This document shows positions 1 through 11,740 of a stretch of DNA of 64,000 nt, one piece after another. The notes under the pieces were generated by a model. It was not told the DNA's origin. It worked only from the letters and a program-made list of their open reading frames with translations, and did not search any database. The stretch is from Phaseolus vulgaris (lineage: Eukaryota > Streptophyta > Magnoliopsida > Fabales > Fabaceae). The translations under genes and the position numbers were made by a program. Position 1 is the first letter of the stretch, and each line of letters starts with the position of its first letter. The DNA is taken from contig NC_023754.2 of NCBI RefSeq assembly GCF_000499845.2, forward strand, positions 28,163,869 through 28,227,868, given 5' to 3'.

Positions 1-305
1 CTCCTATTAAGATAAAATTTCTCCTGAAACATTCTTAAATTGTCTTTTCTTTTAAATATATAATATTTATAAGCCAAACTCAATCATTTAAAGAAAGTTA
101 ACCTATGATATGAAGTGCCTGGTTAACTGTGGCAATCTTTTACCACTCCATATAATGCATGACATGTTGAGTTATCTCTTTTAGCATTGGTTATGGGGAT
201 GTATATATTGATGATTTTCCAAATGAGAGAGTGAGACAGAGATAGAGAGTAGAGACTATTTTTGGGCAAGCAATATAACTCATAAAGAGAAAGAAAGAGA
301 AATAC

Positions 306-807
306 GGTGATGGTTGGTGTAAGTGGGTCAAAGCCAGAACCAGCAGAGGCAAAACTGACTCCTGTCATTAGCTCTTCAATATTGGTGAGGCTTGGATCCA
401 GATAAGGTGGAAGAAGCTCTTTCTTGAGACCTACGTATGAAGCTGCCGTGCATTTTACACACACCACCACAATGCAGCAGGTTAAGTTTATTATTATGTA
501 TATGATATGAGTGAGTATGAATATAAAACTATGATAATGAGTTACCAATGTAATCAGTGGCAAGCTTCCCATTGGTAAATCTCCCTGTAGGAACCTGGTT
601 GGAAAAATCCAATCCATAAGGTGGAAAATTGCTCCTGAAAGGTGTCTTGATGTAGTTATTGTTTCCAGGGTCAACCGTGGAGTCTCCAAACACATAAAAC
701 CCTGAGAGTGTTTTGTTTAAAGCTTCAACTTTGGCCATGATACATAGCAAGCACAGAATGAAAATCTGCATAAGAGAAAGCAACAAGTGTGCATCACAAG
801 TTCCCAT
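306..807 (-). CDS. GDSL esterase/lipase, first two coding exons (partial)
   Basis: Secreted plant GDSL-type esterase/lipase (SGNH hydrolase fold). Exon 1 is 546-807 and starts at the ATG at 807; exon 2 is 306-442. Both splice sites keep frame (GT at 545-544, AG before 442, next GT at 305-304), giving 133 residues before the gene leaves the window at its left edge. Residues 7-29 are a hydrophobic signal peptide. Block I is FGDSTVDPGNNN, with the presumed nucleophile Ser at residue 43. Exon 2 carries the family segment VTGVSFASAGSGFDP in the form MTGVSFASAGSGFDPLTP. The oxyanion-hole Asn block and the catalytic Asp/His block would lie in exons outside the window. Bases 1-305 are therefore intron, and I see no further exon there. 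Substrate cannot be predicted; members act on wall or cuticle esters and lipids. Family call is firm. Confidence 0.9.
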
Positions 808-865
808 GCCAATGGGAGCTGAAGATGTGTTTCAACTTGGAACTTGGAAGAGTGAGATGAATGAC

Positions 866-877
866 TATTAATATAGG
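866..877 (-). promoter_or_regulatory. TATA box of the GDSL lipase gene
   Basis: Read on the minus strand this is CTATATTAATAG, about 60 bp upstream of the ATG at 807, a normal distance for a plant TATA box with a short leader. Confidence 0.5.
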
Positions 878-880
878 TGA

Positions 881-2640
881 AGTACAACTACACAAGCCCA
901 CTGTTCATGACCAAAATAACCCTGTGGAATATGATGTTTTATCTGTAACTTTTTGCATATGAATTTATTGTGTGCTTTGGTTGGGAAATTATATCAAACT
1001 TTTCCTTCTATTAATGTTACAACTTCTTAACTACCCATGTTATTTTAATTAACTTTATCATACTGACAACACGATGGAGACAGATCACATTCATACCTAA
1101 CAAATAAAAATATATTTACTTAACAATTTAGAATAGTAATATTTTAATTATATTTTTTTAACTTAAAATATTAATATAAATTATTATATTATTATAATGA
1201 ACTGTAAGATGAGTGTATTTTACACTATTTTGCATATCTAGAATAGTCTGGCAGAAGGACGATTTGAACAATGGTTAGATAGGATTCAGCAATTTCTTCT
1301 GTCAAAAGAAATGAAGCAAAAAAACAAAGATTTGACAACATCCATTAATTATATATCCCTTGTTGTTCAACTAATCATTTTGCATCTCATTACATCCAAA
1401 AACAGCAAAAAAACGATTATATCAGATTGTTTAATTTGTTCTCTTTTTATTATAGTTAATTTGCATGTGTCCGAACAAATTATATTGCAAAAACAATTGT
1501 GTTACATAATGTGTAAAATTATTAGAGGCAAAATAGTTAGGTATGTGAGCTTGATGCCTTATGTACTTTAAAAATTAATAGAAAGACGAATCGAGCCAAC
1601 AACTCATGTGTGAGTGTGACATGCGAGAATGCTTACAACTAAAACTAAATAATTGTATTCCTATTCTTCTCTTCTATAACATTGATGAGCCGGAAAATCT
1701 CTCTGTGTGTATATAAATATATAAACATTGACATTTCAATTCAATCTTTAAAATGAGAACAAGAGAGGTATAATTTTTTTAATAATTTTAAATTTTCTTA
1801 ACACCATGTTAAGGATATCTGCAGATAAAATTTTCCGAAAGTTTTTTACGAGAAATATTTTTTAAAAAAATCTCTTATATTAACTCTTTTAAAATATTGC
1901 TTCTAATCTATACATAAATTAATTTTTAGTTTATATTTTTTTTTTTTACTTTGAAAGTGCTTGTGAAACCGTTTATTTAAACACGCTCTTATCGTCTTAA
2001 TAGTTTTACCTTATTTGTATGGTAAGTATTAAGCATGTTTTGTATTTTTGAAATATTAAATTTGTCTTTTTATTTAATACTTTTCATAAAATAATAATAA
2101 GAAAAATGTAGGAGAAATTATTTATTAATCATTTTATTCCTGTTGTGTGTTTTACGTTACGGATTCATAAGCGAGGATTCCTTTTTACACTCTATGTTTT
2201 CTTCTGCACCTTCATAAATGTTAAGAAGTTTACTTCTACACCCTCATAAATGTTAAAATTTTTACTTTGTTCCAATTATATGAAGGTTTGTGTAATAGGC
2301 TTTCGAATCTAAAAGTTACTTATAAATTATATAATCTAAAATTTATTCTTAAAATATATTCTTTATATAATTCAGAAATATTTTTTTTTTTTAAATTATA
2401 CAATTTAATATAAACTTTTACAATAACCTATGGATTATGCAATTCGAAAAAAATAGAGACTTCGAAGTACTAATCTTAAAAATACTTTCAGATTTTATAA
2501 TGCAAAAGAGAGAAGAGTCAAGAGAGGGGTGGTTGTCTAGAGTTAATTTCATCCTTTACACACCCCATGAGGTGCAAAAGAAATCTTTTCCACTGGGTAT
2601 ATAAAAGGGCCGACACAAAACAAACCGAGCCCAAGTCCAT
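881..2640. other. AT-rich intergenic DNA
   Basis: No gene seen. The open frames here are short, AT-driven and lack family motifs. Near 2200-2260 there is a doubled segment of the type CACCYTCATAAATGTTAA, which may be a decayed scrap of the inverted-repeat element that follows. Confidence 0.5.
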
Positions 2641-2648
2641 TAGAAGTG

Positions 2649-3017
2649 AGACTGTTTCTTCCTGCACCTCTATACCTTCTTCTTTCACCACCATAAATTT
2701 CCAGATTTCCAAAAATACCCTTTACTATATTCCGGATTACATAATCCGGAAATCATTTTTCAAATGTGTAATTAGCTTCTGGATTACATAATCCGGAAGT
2801 CATTTTTCAGATCCATGATTACTCTCTGGATTACATAATTCAGAAGTCTTATTTAATTTCCGAATTATGTAATCCGGAAGTCCTTTTTCAAATGAATTTT
2901 CAGATTACATAATCCGGAAACTAATCTATGGGGGTGACACAAAAAGGATAAAAATGTATTTTAAAGTTGTGTATGGAGGTGGCAGAAGAAGAGATGGAGG
3001 TGCAGGAAGAAACAGTC
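2649..3017. mobile_element. Nonautonomous inverted-repeat element (hAT-like MITE)
   Basis: The left end reads AGACTGTTTCTTCCTGCACC and the right end is its inverted copy, with about 36 bp of well-matched terminal inverted repeat. The element is flanked by a direct repeat TAGAAGTG at 2641-2648 and 3018-3025, which is an 8-bp target duplication (or 7 bp, if the T at 3018 belongs to the repeat end). Length of about 370 bp, no coding capacity and an 8-bp duplication fit a hAT-type MITE. The interior is an array of palindromes, listed separately. Family name is inference; the element itself is clear. Confidence 0.7.
2728..2922. repeat. Array of palindromic repeats around TTCCGGATTACATAATCCGG
   Basis: The perfect or near-perfect palindrome CCGGATTACATAATCCGG recurs four to five times at roughly 45-50 bp spacing, each copy followed by a related AAGTCATTTTTCAAAT-type spacer. 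Individual copies have decayed (CTGGATTACATAATTCAG, CCGAATTATGTAATCCGG). The array lies inside the inverted-repeat element at 2649-3017. Confidence 0.8.
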
Positions 3018-3473
3018 TAGAAGTGGATGTGAAATCACGCAATCTGGAATTTGTTTGACCAAAAACAGAAATCTGGAAAACACCTGCGCCGTTTGGTTCA
3101 TAGAATGAAGAGCAATTTTTTAAGGCCCAACCGTGCGCATGGTTTCGTGTTATGTATCTTAATCAACCTTCCATTAATTACTCACTTCCCTAATCAAACT
3201 TCCTATTCTTTCGCCCCAAGAATTCGGATTCCCTCACGTTACCTTATTTTCACTTGGAATGGCTTCACACCACTCTTCTATATCCGCTTTCACTAATAAT
3301 GAGAAGGATAGTTAAAAAAAAAACAAGTTTAAGACCGATTTATTATTTTTAACCACTTTTCTCATAAATTAGATTCTTAATCAATTAAGTCTTATAATTT
3401 AGATACAATAAATCTTACAATAGGAAGGATTTAATAAATTATACAAAAAAAAATAAAAATAAGAAGGTTACCA

Positions 3474-3905
3474 GCTATGTAGCACATACACTGACACGGA
3501 TACTGATACGACACGGACAACACACAAATACGTATAATCTCTAAAATGTAGGACACGGGGACACAAATCTATATATTGTATAATTATAAATTATATAAAT
3601 TGACAATAAAGATTTATGTACACAAGTATGTTCCAAATATTTTTTTGGAGAAAAAAATATTTTTTCATGATTGGTTCAAAAGGATTTGTTTCTCATTTTT
3701 ACAATCATAATACAAATTCATACAATAAGTTTGAGTTTTATAAAATTAATGTATTTTTCTTTTTTAAAATTATGTTAAAATCGTGCTATAATTGTCAAAA
3801 ATTCAACAAATCTTTTTTGAATTGGACATTTAACAGATACGTGTCCTACGAGTGTCATACGAATCAGTGTGGTGTCTGATACGTGTATCCGACATCGACA
3901 CGCCA
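3474..3905. mobile_element. Diverged inverted-repeat element (MITE-like)
   Basis: The left side carries CTGACACGGATACTGATACG and the right side a degenerate inverted counterpart (GTGTCTGATACGTGTATCCG, then GACATCGACACG). The arms of roughly 70-90 bp are rich in GACACGG-type words and surround an AT-rich centre. No clear target duplication was found, so boundaries are approximate. The frame open across 3616-3879 is AT-driven and not a gene. Confidence 0.45.
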
Positions 3906-4456
3906 TTTAAGAGAAAAGTTTAAGATATTATTAGTCTCTCTTTCTCTCAGGTTGAAATTAATATTTGGTACATGTAGCTTAGTAGTAATCTTTGTTTAAC
4001 TTGTATCCGTTGTAAGCTAGATTAGAGCAACCGGTATTGGTTTGACTAACAAAACATTAAAATAGTTCCACCAAACTTACAATGCTTCCAACCTTGAGCA
4101 AAAGGCAACAAAGTCCACCCTTGCCAGCTTTCAAATGCTTATGCCTCTCTGTTTCGTAATGTTTTATCCATGAATGTAAGGAACGTATTCCAATACAAAG
4201 CACAAAGTATACAATATCAGCATGGGATGAAGTTCCAAATGATTGAACACCTACACAAGTCAATAAGAAACCAATAAACTAATCTTTTCAATTTTATTAA
4301 GCGTGTCACGGTGTTGAAAATCCTCAAATCCTCCTTAAAAATAGCTGGTAAATGCATTCATGCACAAGTTTTCCAATTGGGTTTCCATTCATTTATCATA
4401 TTGAAGCAAATCTGATGAGCTGTCAAACAGGCTTTTCACATTGCATATGCTTTGCT
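3906..4456. promoter_or_regulatory. Upstream region of the first ERF gene
   Basis: No gene seen. This is the 5' flank of the ERF gene at 4503. Apart from the TATA box I cannot assign regulatory motifs with confidence. Confidence 0.3.
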
Positions 4457-4465
4457 TTATATATC
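4457..4465 (+). promoter_or_regulatory. TATA box of the first ERF gene
   Basis: TTATATATC lies about 40 bp upstream of the ATG at 4503, implying a very short 5' leader. Confidence 0.55.
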
Positions 4466-4502
4466 TTCACCCATAATATCACATACCCCCTTCATTACCA
4501 AC

Positions 4503-5294
4503 ATGGATAATCATAGTAATCATGTTGCAACTTCTGAAGGGATTCTTGAGAATGTGTGGGCCAAAATTATGAGCAGTGATAAAGCAGATGGAAGAAAAGG
4601 TGATGCAGCAGAATCTTCTAACTCTTGGGAAGAACTTCCTAACCTTGATGGTAGAGAAGGGTCCATGGAAATTCTACAAAGACTTCCAAGTTTAGGGAGG
4701 TGGATATCAATGGGAGCTGATTTCTGGGAAGAAGTTTTAGATGGTATTGCTCTACCTAACACAAGCAATACAGAATATTCTAGCAATAACAATATGGAAA
4801 GTGGTGGTGAGTGTGATAGCAAGGTGGAAGATGCTGTGAGAATAGAGAAGGAAGTTACAAAACACTACAGAGGAGTTAGGAGAAGGCCTTGGGGTAAATA
4901 TGCTGCAGAGATTAGAGACTCATCCAAGAAAGGTGCTAGAGTTTGGCTTGGAACATTTGACACGGCTGAAGAAGCTGCTTTGGCATATGACAAGGCTGCT
5001 TTGAGGATTAGGGGTCCAAAGGCATACCTTAATTTCCCACTTGAGAGGGTTGCAAAGGCTTTAGGATGTGACAGCAAAGGAACTCATCTTACTTGCAGGA
5101 GCATAGGTAACAGAGAAAAAATGATCAACTCTAGGAGGAGGGGATCAAGGGAAAGGGAAGTGTTTGATGATGATATGATGAATGAAGAACCTGCAAGAAA
5201 AAAGTTGGAATGCATGGTAGAAAATGAAATAGGTGTTTTTGTATTTCAGGACCTAGGAAAGGATTACTTGGACAGTTTGCTGTCTTCTTTTTGA
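4503..5294 (+). CDS. AP2/ERF transcription factor, ERF subfamily (group IX-like)
   Basis: Nuclear DNA-binding regulator of the ethylene-response-factor family, 263 residues, single exon. The start is the ATG at 4503; the upstream in-frame extension lacks an ATG and overlaps the TATA box. One AP2/ERF domain spans residues 121-178, from [20 protein letters not shown] to YLNFPLE. The Ala and Asp in the second strand (AAEIRD) define the ERF rather than the DREB class, so GCC-box binding is expected. The N-terminal part is acidic and Ser/Asn-rich with a conserved-looking [20 protein letters not shown] segment. The extreme C-terminus, [16 protein letters not shown], resembles the EDLL-type activation motif known in group IX ERFs. 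Family certain, subgroup inferred. The coding sequence is AT-rich, in contrast to the ERF gene near 11.4 kb. Confidence 0.92.
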   Translation: MDNHSNHVATSEGILENVWAKIMSSDKADGRKGDAAESSNSWEELPNLDGREGSMEILQRLPSLGRWISMGADFWEEVLDGIALPNTSNTEYSSNNNMESGGECDSKVEDAVRIEKEVTKHYRGVRRRPWGKYAAEIRDSSKKGARVWLGTFDTAEEAALAYDKAALRIRGPKAYLNFPLERVAKALGCDSKGTHLTCRSIGNREKMINSRRRGSREREVFDDDMMNEEPARKKLECMVENEIGVFVFQDLGKDYLDSLLSSF

Positions 5295-5621
5295 CATTAA
5301 TTACAACTGTTGATTAGTCTTTTGTGGTCATATCATATATAGACATTTTATAGCCATTTGTCTCATATTTTCTATATCTTTTGTATTTGTCATCAAACTC
5401 AAAAGCTAATGGTTTGGCAGAACCAAGGTTTAAAATCGTAATGATTGATGTTATTTATGTTTGTTTCCTTGTTAATTCAAAACTATATTCTAAATTATCA
5501 TTGACTTACTTCCGCTCTTGTATAACATGTTCACGCAATAATGGTCGCATCCCAATCAAACTGTTGTTATTATTCATATTAGTGGGAAAAAAATGACTGT
5601 AGATTTTATTTTGTATAATGT
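5295..5621. other. 3' flank of the first ERF gene
   Basis: AT-rich 3' untranslated and intergenic DNA. No other feature seen. Confidence 0.4.
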
Positions 5622-5690
5622 AATATATGGCTCAAAAGAGATACGTTTATACAATATATGGTTCAAAAGGGATATGTTTATACAATATAT
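5622..5690. repeat. 31-bp tandem repeat, about 2.2 copies
   Basis: Units beginning AATATATGG start at 5622 and 5653, with a partial third at 5684. The second unit differs from the first by a few substitutions (GGCTCAAAAGAGATACG versus GGTTCAAAAGGGATATG). Confidence 0.8.
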
Positions 5691-6083
5691 CACATCTCGG
5701 TCGAGCATATTAGATATATAAACACAACTTCACACTCAATAACCAAGGTAAAACCTCGTTTAACATTTATGTTAGATTAATATAAAATTAACACTAAATA
5801 ACACTTGGAATGTCGAACTTCATTATATAAATAGATTGATTACACTCATATCAAGGTATATATTATATAGTATTCATTCGATCAGCCTTTATATATGTAT
5901 TTTCACTTTGACCAAAAAGACTTAAAAATAAGACTGAAGACCAAATTCATATAAAAAACGCACATTAAAAAAAATTCACATTGCAATGACGAGATCTTTA
6001 CTTATTTATAAAAGAATATATTACACTATTTAATTTTAATGAATTGAAGTTTTTAAAATTTATATTAATTTTATTAGTTTTTT
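5691..6083. other. Intergenic DNA, no feature assigned
   Basis: AT-rich sequence with no coding, RNA or repeat signal that I can support. Confidence 0.3.
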
Positions 6084-6162
6084 CTTTATTATTATTATTT
6101 TTATTATTATTATTATTTTTTTTATTATTATTATTATTATTTTTATTATTATTATTATTATT
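6084..6162. repeat. TTA/TTTTTA microsatellite
   Basis: A nearly uninterrupted run of TTA triplets broken three or four times by extra T residues. A simple-sequence repeat that is likely to be length-polymorphic. Confidence 0.9.
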
Positions 6163-7139
6163 CAAAAGATTAAGTATACATTATTTTGTTTAGTTTATTC
6201 AACTTTTTTTACATTGTAGATTTTGTGTGTTAGTAAGGATAAAGTTAGTTACGGAACAAATTTTGTTTCTTTTACTTATTATGAAAAAAAAAGTGTTTTA
6301 ATAATTTTAAAATACAATTAAAATAATATTTTTTGTATCTAGACTACTCATTATTATTATTATAATAGAAATATATAATTTGTCAAACTGAATTGATTGC
6401 AGTCATGTGTGCCAACCAGTTGTGTAAACTATCTTTCTAGAACCAAACAAGTATTTTTTTATTTGAATTTAGAGCAAAATAGAAAAAGAATAAATTATAA
6501 ACAAAAAATTATATATTGTTTAAATGAATAAAAAAAATTAAAAACTGAAAGAAATTATTTCCTACTTAAATGAGCGAAAAGGAAAATATAATTTTTTAAT
6601 CTTGTACGGTCAATTTAAACTACTATGTAAGATTAGTTCGTGAGAAGTGAACTATTAATTTAATCTTTTTGAAATATAAATTTTCTTTTAAATAGTATCT
6701 AAAGCAAATAAGTTACTTAAATAGTCCCAAAAGTAATAAAATTTCTTTTAAATTGAAAATTAATATCTCAAAATGCGATCCATCTATTTAATGGGTCAAC
6801 CCGTTTTACTACTCGATAACTGGAGAAGAAATATAAAGACAAAAACGAAACGAATTGGAAAAATTGATCACCAAGCGTATCTTAGAATTGGACCGTGCAA
6901 GTCCTGGGCCTCCGCACTCTCTTTGATGTAACACCTCCGTTTTTTATTTCTCTACACTATTTAGTATGAAAAAATTTATTTAAAGCTTTTTTAATATTTT
7001 AGAATCTAGAAATTTCTTGGATGGTGAAATTAAGAAGTTTAAATTATTTTTTAATAGTATAATTAATAAGTCATTTTGAAAAAAGAAAAACATTTGAAAG
7101 TTATTTTTAGTTTTTATATTGTGTAATTTTTAAAAATGA
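6163..7139. other. AT-rich intergenic DNA
   Basis: No gene seen. A more GC-balanced patch at about 6780-6950 (ATGGGTCAACCCGTTTTACT) has no recognisable identity. Confidence 0.3.
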
Positions 7140-7442
7140 ACTTCAAGTAACTCAACATTAAAATGTGAGATTTGCATTCACTTATATACTATAAAATGAT
7201 CTTATATAATTTATGTGAAATTTTCAACACACTCTCACGTTGAGACATTTTACCTTGTGCATGGGATTATATATTAATGAATAGTCTGATAACGGATGAC
7301 ACAAAAATAAACTATAAATAGCTTTAATATTATTTTGAGAATTGAACTTTAAACATAACTCAATCTTATAAAATTGATTTGTAAGATAAAATTTGCATGC
7401 ACTTATATACTAGGAAATAATCTTATTGTGTGATCTCCAACA
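7140..7442 (-). mobile_element. Remnant short LTR element (TRIM-like), minus strand
   Basis: On the minus strand the sequence starts TGTTGGAGATCACACAATAA at 7442 and continues with the block TAGTATATAAGTGCATGCAA and a CTTACAAATC-type segment. A second, more decayed copy of the same blocks lies at about 7140-7230 (TAGTATATAAGTGAATGCAA), in the same orientation. The two are separated by about 110 bp that contains the remains of the transcript-priming region. Two direct terminal repeats of about 100 bp around a tiny non-coding interior is the TRIM arrangement. I recall this repeat type from legume genomes; the name is inference. Confidence 0.5.
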
Positions 7443-9914
7443 TCCAAAAGTCATATGACCCTTTCCTCTCCAACATACTAAAACATTTGTTAAAAGATAC
7501 AAATAACACTAAACATATATATAAAGGAAATATTAATACTTATAATTCAATGCGAACAAACCACTATAACATTTTCCTTTACACCAATCTTATATTAAAG
7601 AGCATTTATGATTACTTTAAAACTAACTTTTTTTTTTCAAATTATATTCTACAAAACCATTCAATATTATATTTGGTCCATTACAATTACGAGGTGATGA
7701 GGTGTCATCGAGCTAAATGTCAAATGTAAAAAATGAAGAAAAAGTTTTAGAAGAGAAGGTGATACAATTTATGAATTGTATAATTTAAATTTTTTGTTTG
7801 TTTTTAAATTACACAATTTTAAAACTATTTTTTACTTCTAAACTGTATAGTTTTTAAAAGCTAAAATTGACTTTCAAAATATACAATTAAAAAAAAAATT
7901 AAAGTAAAAAGAATATTTTTTAAGTTATGTAATTTGAAAGTTAGAAATAACTTCATGATTGAATAATTAAAAAAGTTTTTGAATTAAAAATTTAGAATAA
8001 ATTTATAAGATCATGGATTGAATCTAATCATAGGATGAAAAACGGTCTTCACGTGTATCTCTTTTACCTTATATCTCTTTTATTTTAATGAAAAAAAATA
8101 ATTATAGATATACAAAATTATAATTAATTTGAGAATATAACAAAAAATGAGACCGGATACAAGAGGAGGTGTGATTAACGGAGAAAAACAATTAGATTAG
8201 AAACCACTCTCAATAAACTAAATATTTTAGCTAGGAGAGGAGACGTAGAATAAAATATTTAAAAAAAAATCATATTCATAAAAATTTTAAAAAGTACAAA
8301 GTGAATTTTTTTATATTTATAAAAAATTTAAAAGGTAATAAAATGTGTAGAAAGAAATACTTTGCTTTAAATGAAGGAACAAATCATGACCGACTTCTGC
8401 ACCACTTATTTAGTTTTTCCTCATCTTCCTGCAAAGACAAACAAAACTTCACCCATTATGTTACAAAATGATCTCTTCCAAAACTTTAAAACATTATTCT
8501 TTCTATATACTTTTTTTAATTTATGGATTCTGGATGAATCATCCGTCAGGCCATTAGAGAGAAACACTGATGTTAATTAACTTTCTAACGCATTTTTACT
8601 ATTAATTACAATATATTTGCTGATAAAAAAATATATATTTAAACAATTTATTTATGAATTAAGAGTACGTTAAAAACGTGTATTTGCTTAAACAGTTGGG
8701 TAATAAAATTGTCAAAATGAGTAATGATTATTTTGGGATAGAATCATAGAACAAGTTGCTCCCAGTTTTGGCATGTCTCACTCATTCACGCGCATAGCTA
8801 TTTTCTTTCTTTAAAATGAGATTTATATACATTTTATTCGACTTTAACGATAATAGTAAACGTATTCAATCACAAACTATTAATCAAGCGATAAAAAAAA
8901 ACTATAAATCATTTTTTATCACTATATAAAAATATAGAATTGTTTTATTATGTTAATATATAACTTTTCTTCTAGCTTTACAGAAATATTATTAAAAAAA
9001 AATATAAAAAATATGTAACTCGCTCAATTAAGCAGGATGTTTATTTTAATGAATAATAAAATTATAAAAATAGGATGATTAAATTTTCTAAATTTTAATT
9101 GATAATAAAGGTTAAAGTAGAAAGTATATTTATTGTTAATGTTTATCTAGAAAAAAATATAGATCGTTACCAAAACATTTTAAGTATTTTACAGTATAAA
9201 AAAACAAGTTTGTTTATAACTAAGCATGATATACATCTTAAAAATACGTTTTAAATAGAAAACTTATTTTATTAATTACGGAGTTGCAGTATTTCACGCT
9301 TTTACAATTGTGACTACATCTGGTAAAGGTAATCTAAAAGTTGATAATTGAAAAGTCAAACTACCTCATTAAATTATAAATATTTAGTAACGTTAAAACA
9401 GCTAATAAATGTAAAAATATAAAGATAGAAGTGCTAATGCTATAGGTATATATTATTTTATTGATAAAAAAAATACTAGAGTATTTATAATTTTAGTTAT
9501 TAATTAAAAAGTATTTTAATGTTAATTTATAGATAAATTATTTCATTTACTTTCAAATTTATACTTTTTTATATTATGTATTATTTTATTCGTGTTATTA
9601 TATTATATTTTAAAACAATTGAAAATAAAGTAAAAAAAATGCTTTTAAAGAAAGATAATAATTTTATTAATTTTTTATCATGTTGATTAATTTAATGGTT
9701 TTAAAATAGCGCAATCTCTCTTTCTCTCTATATATGTTGTGTGTGTATATATATATAAAATTACCTATCAAAAAAATATTTATATATATATTGAAATATA
9801 ATACCAAAATAAAATAAAAAATATGTAAAGTTAACATAATGATTAAAATAAATAGTATAATATCAAAATATCCAAAAATAATAATAAAGTTAAACAAAAT
9901 TTTATTATCATTCA
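7443..9914. other. AT-rich intergenic DNA with palindromic patches
   Basis: No gene seen. At about 7760-7960 there are several imperfect inverted copies of an AAATTGTATAATTTAAA-like word, resembling the AT-rich palindromic array at 17.7-17.95 kb. A TATA/TGTG simple-sequence patch lies at about 9730-9790. Confidence 0.35.
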
Positions 9915-10080
9915 ATACAAGAAAATCATGAAATAAAAACCAATATTTGTATAGTGACTAAACTAGAGACTACAAAAATTGATTTCTAAATTAGTTTATA
10001 TTATTGTTAAATGGTTTCTAAATTGGTATCTAATTAGCAATTAAAGTGTTTCCTACTAAATTTAAGTTAAATGCAAAAAG
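9915..10080. mobile_element. Possible CACTA-type terminal fragment
   Basis: The segment TACAAGAAAATCATGAAATA followed by short direct and inverted copies of GAGACTA/TTTCTAAATTAG-type words resembles the end plus subterminal repeats of plant CACTA (En/Spm) elements, which begin CACTACAAGAAA. The first bases are altered and no partner end was found. Weak call. Confidence 0.3.
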
Positions 10081-11110
10081 AGAATAAAAGCATAATTACA
10101 TTTACTATAATGTAAAATATAAATTTTATAAAAAAAAAGTTGAAGGTTAGGAAGACAAGAAAAAAAAAGTGATGTGTTTAAAAAAATGTTAGGTGAAGTA
10201 GAATTTCAAAAAAGATACTTGGGAGTCAAGAAAAAATTTGTTTATCCAACATTACTAAAAAAAGTTTCAAAAATTGTTTACATATATTAAATAATAAAAC
10301 TAAAAACTAACTGAAGTACAATCCAAACATAATTAATATCTCTATACTCAGATATATCTTTTAAAGTATATGAAGATATATTAAATTGATACTTTATAGT
10401 ATGATATTACATATTTGACTACAGAATTCAAAGAATTTTTATCTCCATTTTTTTAATTATACATTTTTACTATATATCTAATACGCGTTTTCACACCTTA
10501 CCTTTGCACTTAGCAAAAAAAACATTTGATTTCGTGAGAAACTAGTGTATGTGTTTCCTTGGGAGCATTTGAAGCAGTTATGAAATGGTCTTGGAGAAAT
10601 TAGAGTATATTTGTCGGATACAATTCAAATTCAAAGCACGAGGTGCACATGGACAAATGGAACACAAGTTTTGCTTGACTGTTATTAAGTTAGGTAACAG
10701 TGGTTTTCGTTTTTGCAATATAATAAAATATTAATATTAATATATTTAACAAAGAACAGTAGTGCGGTTTGATTACAGCCTCCATTCTGGGCCTGTGATC
10801 ATAATTGATCACTTTTCCAATCACTTCAAACAATCTTTATATACATACTCTACCAACCCACAACACAAGGACCACTTAATTAACACTAAACCAAAATTAA
10901 TCTATATCTAACAAGGGGTAAAGAAAAAATAAAAAAAATCCAGAACCATTTGAACTGAACCCATTCATGATCATAACATCATATTAAATTAATTAACTCT
11001 TGTCGTCCTGTAATGACAGACAGATACAAATAATTTATAATCCAAATAATTAAACCAACCCATTCCAGAAAAAATAAAATAAAAAACAATAAATTTCTAC
11101 ATTTGTGCAA
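10081..11110. other. Intergenic DNA and 3' flank of the second ERF gene
   Basis: No gene seen. The last roughly 150 bp before 11114 are the likely 3' untranslated region of the ERF gene read on the minus strand. Confidence 0.35.
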
Positions 11111-11113
11111 CCC

Positions 11114-11653
11114 CTAACTGGTGCTACTTGTGCTTTCTGAGCGAGAGCCATTTACCTGAGTGGAATTATTGGTGGTGCAAGAGCTCCCACCACTAGAATC
11201 AGAAACAGCATCGTAGTTGTTGTTGTTATTATTGAAAGATAACTCGGTGGCTGCGGCCACAATTTCGGCTGGGAAATTCAGCAACGCCTTGGCGCCTCTC
11301 ATCTTGAACGCCGCGCGGTCGTAAGCCATGGCGGCTTCTTCGGCGGTCTGGAAGGTGCCGAGCCATATTCTGGCGCCGTGGCGTGCCGAGTCGCGAATCT
11401 CCGCCGCGTACTTCCCCCAGGGTCGGCGGCGAACTCCTCTGTAGTGTTTTTTGGCGATGTTTCTGGTGGGCTCGAGGCCCAATTGCGGTTGGTGGAGCCT
11501 TTGGTGAGGGAGGAATGTGGTGGAGAGAGCATTAGCCTCGTTGAGAACTTGGTATATGACCATGTCCTGAGAGTCGTTCTCGTTGAAGGGTAAGAACTCT
11601 GTTTGGGATTGGGAAAACGAGGTTTGTTCTTCGTAGTTTTTCTTGGTTCCCAT
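11114..11653 (-). CDS. AP2/ERF transcription factor, group IXa/ERF13-like
   Basis: Single-exon, 179-residue ethylene-response factor; start at the ATG at 11653. Near residues 26-40 it has [15 protein letters not shown], which matches the DSQDM-IY segment I recall from Arabidopsis ERF13 and its group IXa relatives. The AP2/ERF domain covers residues 70-128, from [20 protein letters not shown] to LLNFPAEIV, with the Ala/Asp pair of GCC-box-binding ERFs. The C-terminal part has a run of Asn (about residues 140-146) and then a Ser/Thr-rich tail, with no EDLL or EAR motif that I can see. The AP2-coding stretch is markedly GC- and CpG-rich against a very AT-rich background. Expected role is stress and jasmonate/ethylene-responsive transcription, inferred from family. 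Confidence 0.92.
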   Translation of the reverse strand: MGTKKNYEEQTSFSQSQTEFLPFNENDSQDMVIYQVLNEANALSTTFLPHQRLHQPQLGLEPTRNIAKKHYRGVRRRPWGKYAAEIRDSARHGARIWLGTFQTAEEAAMAYDRAAFKMRGAKALLNFPAEIVAAATELSFNNNNNNYDAVSDSSGGSSCTTNNSTQVNGSRSESTSSTS

Positions 11654-11730
11654 GTTTTTTTGTGTGAGTCTCTGTTTGTGTTTGGTTTTTGAATGAATGG
11701 GAAGGGTGTGTCAAGTGGTTTTAGACTTGG

Positions 11731-11740
11731 CATATATGAA
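11731..11740 (-). promoter_or_regulatory. TATA box of the second ERF gene
   Basis: CATATATGCC on the minus strand, about 80 bp upstream of the ATG at 11653. Confidence 0.5.

Noticed and set aside
3616..3879. 87-codon Phe/Lys/Asn-rich frame
   Set aside because: AT-driven composition within the centre of an inverted-repeat element.
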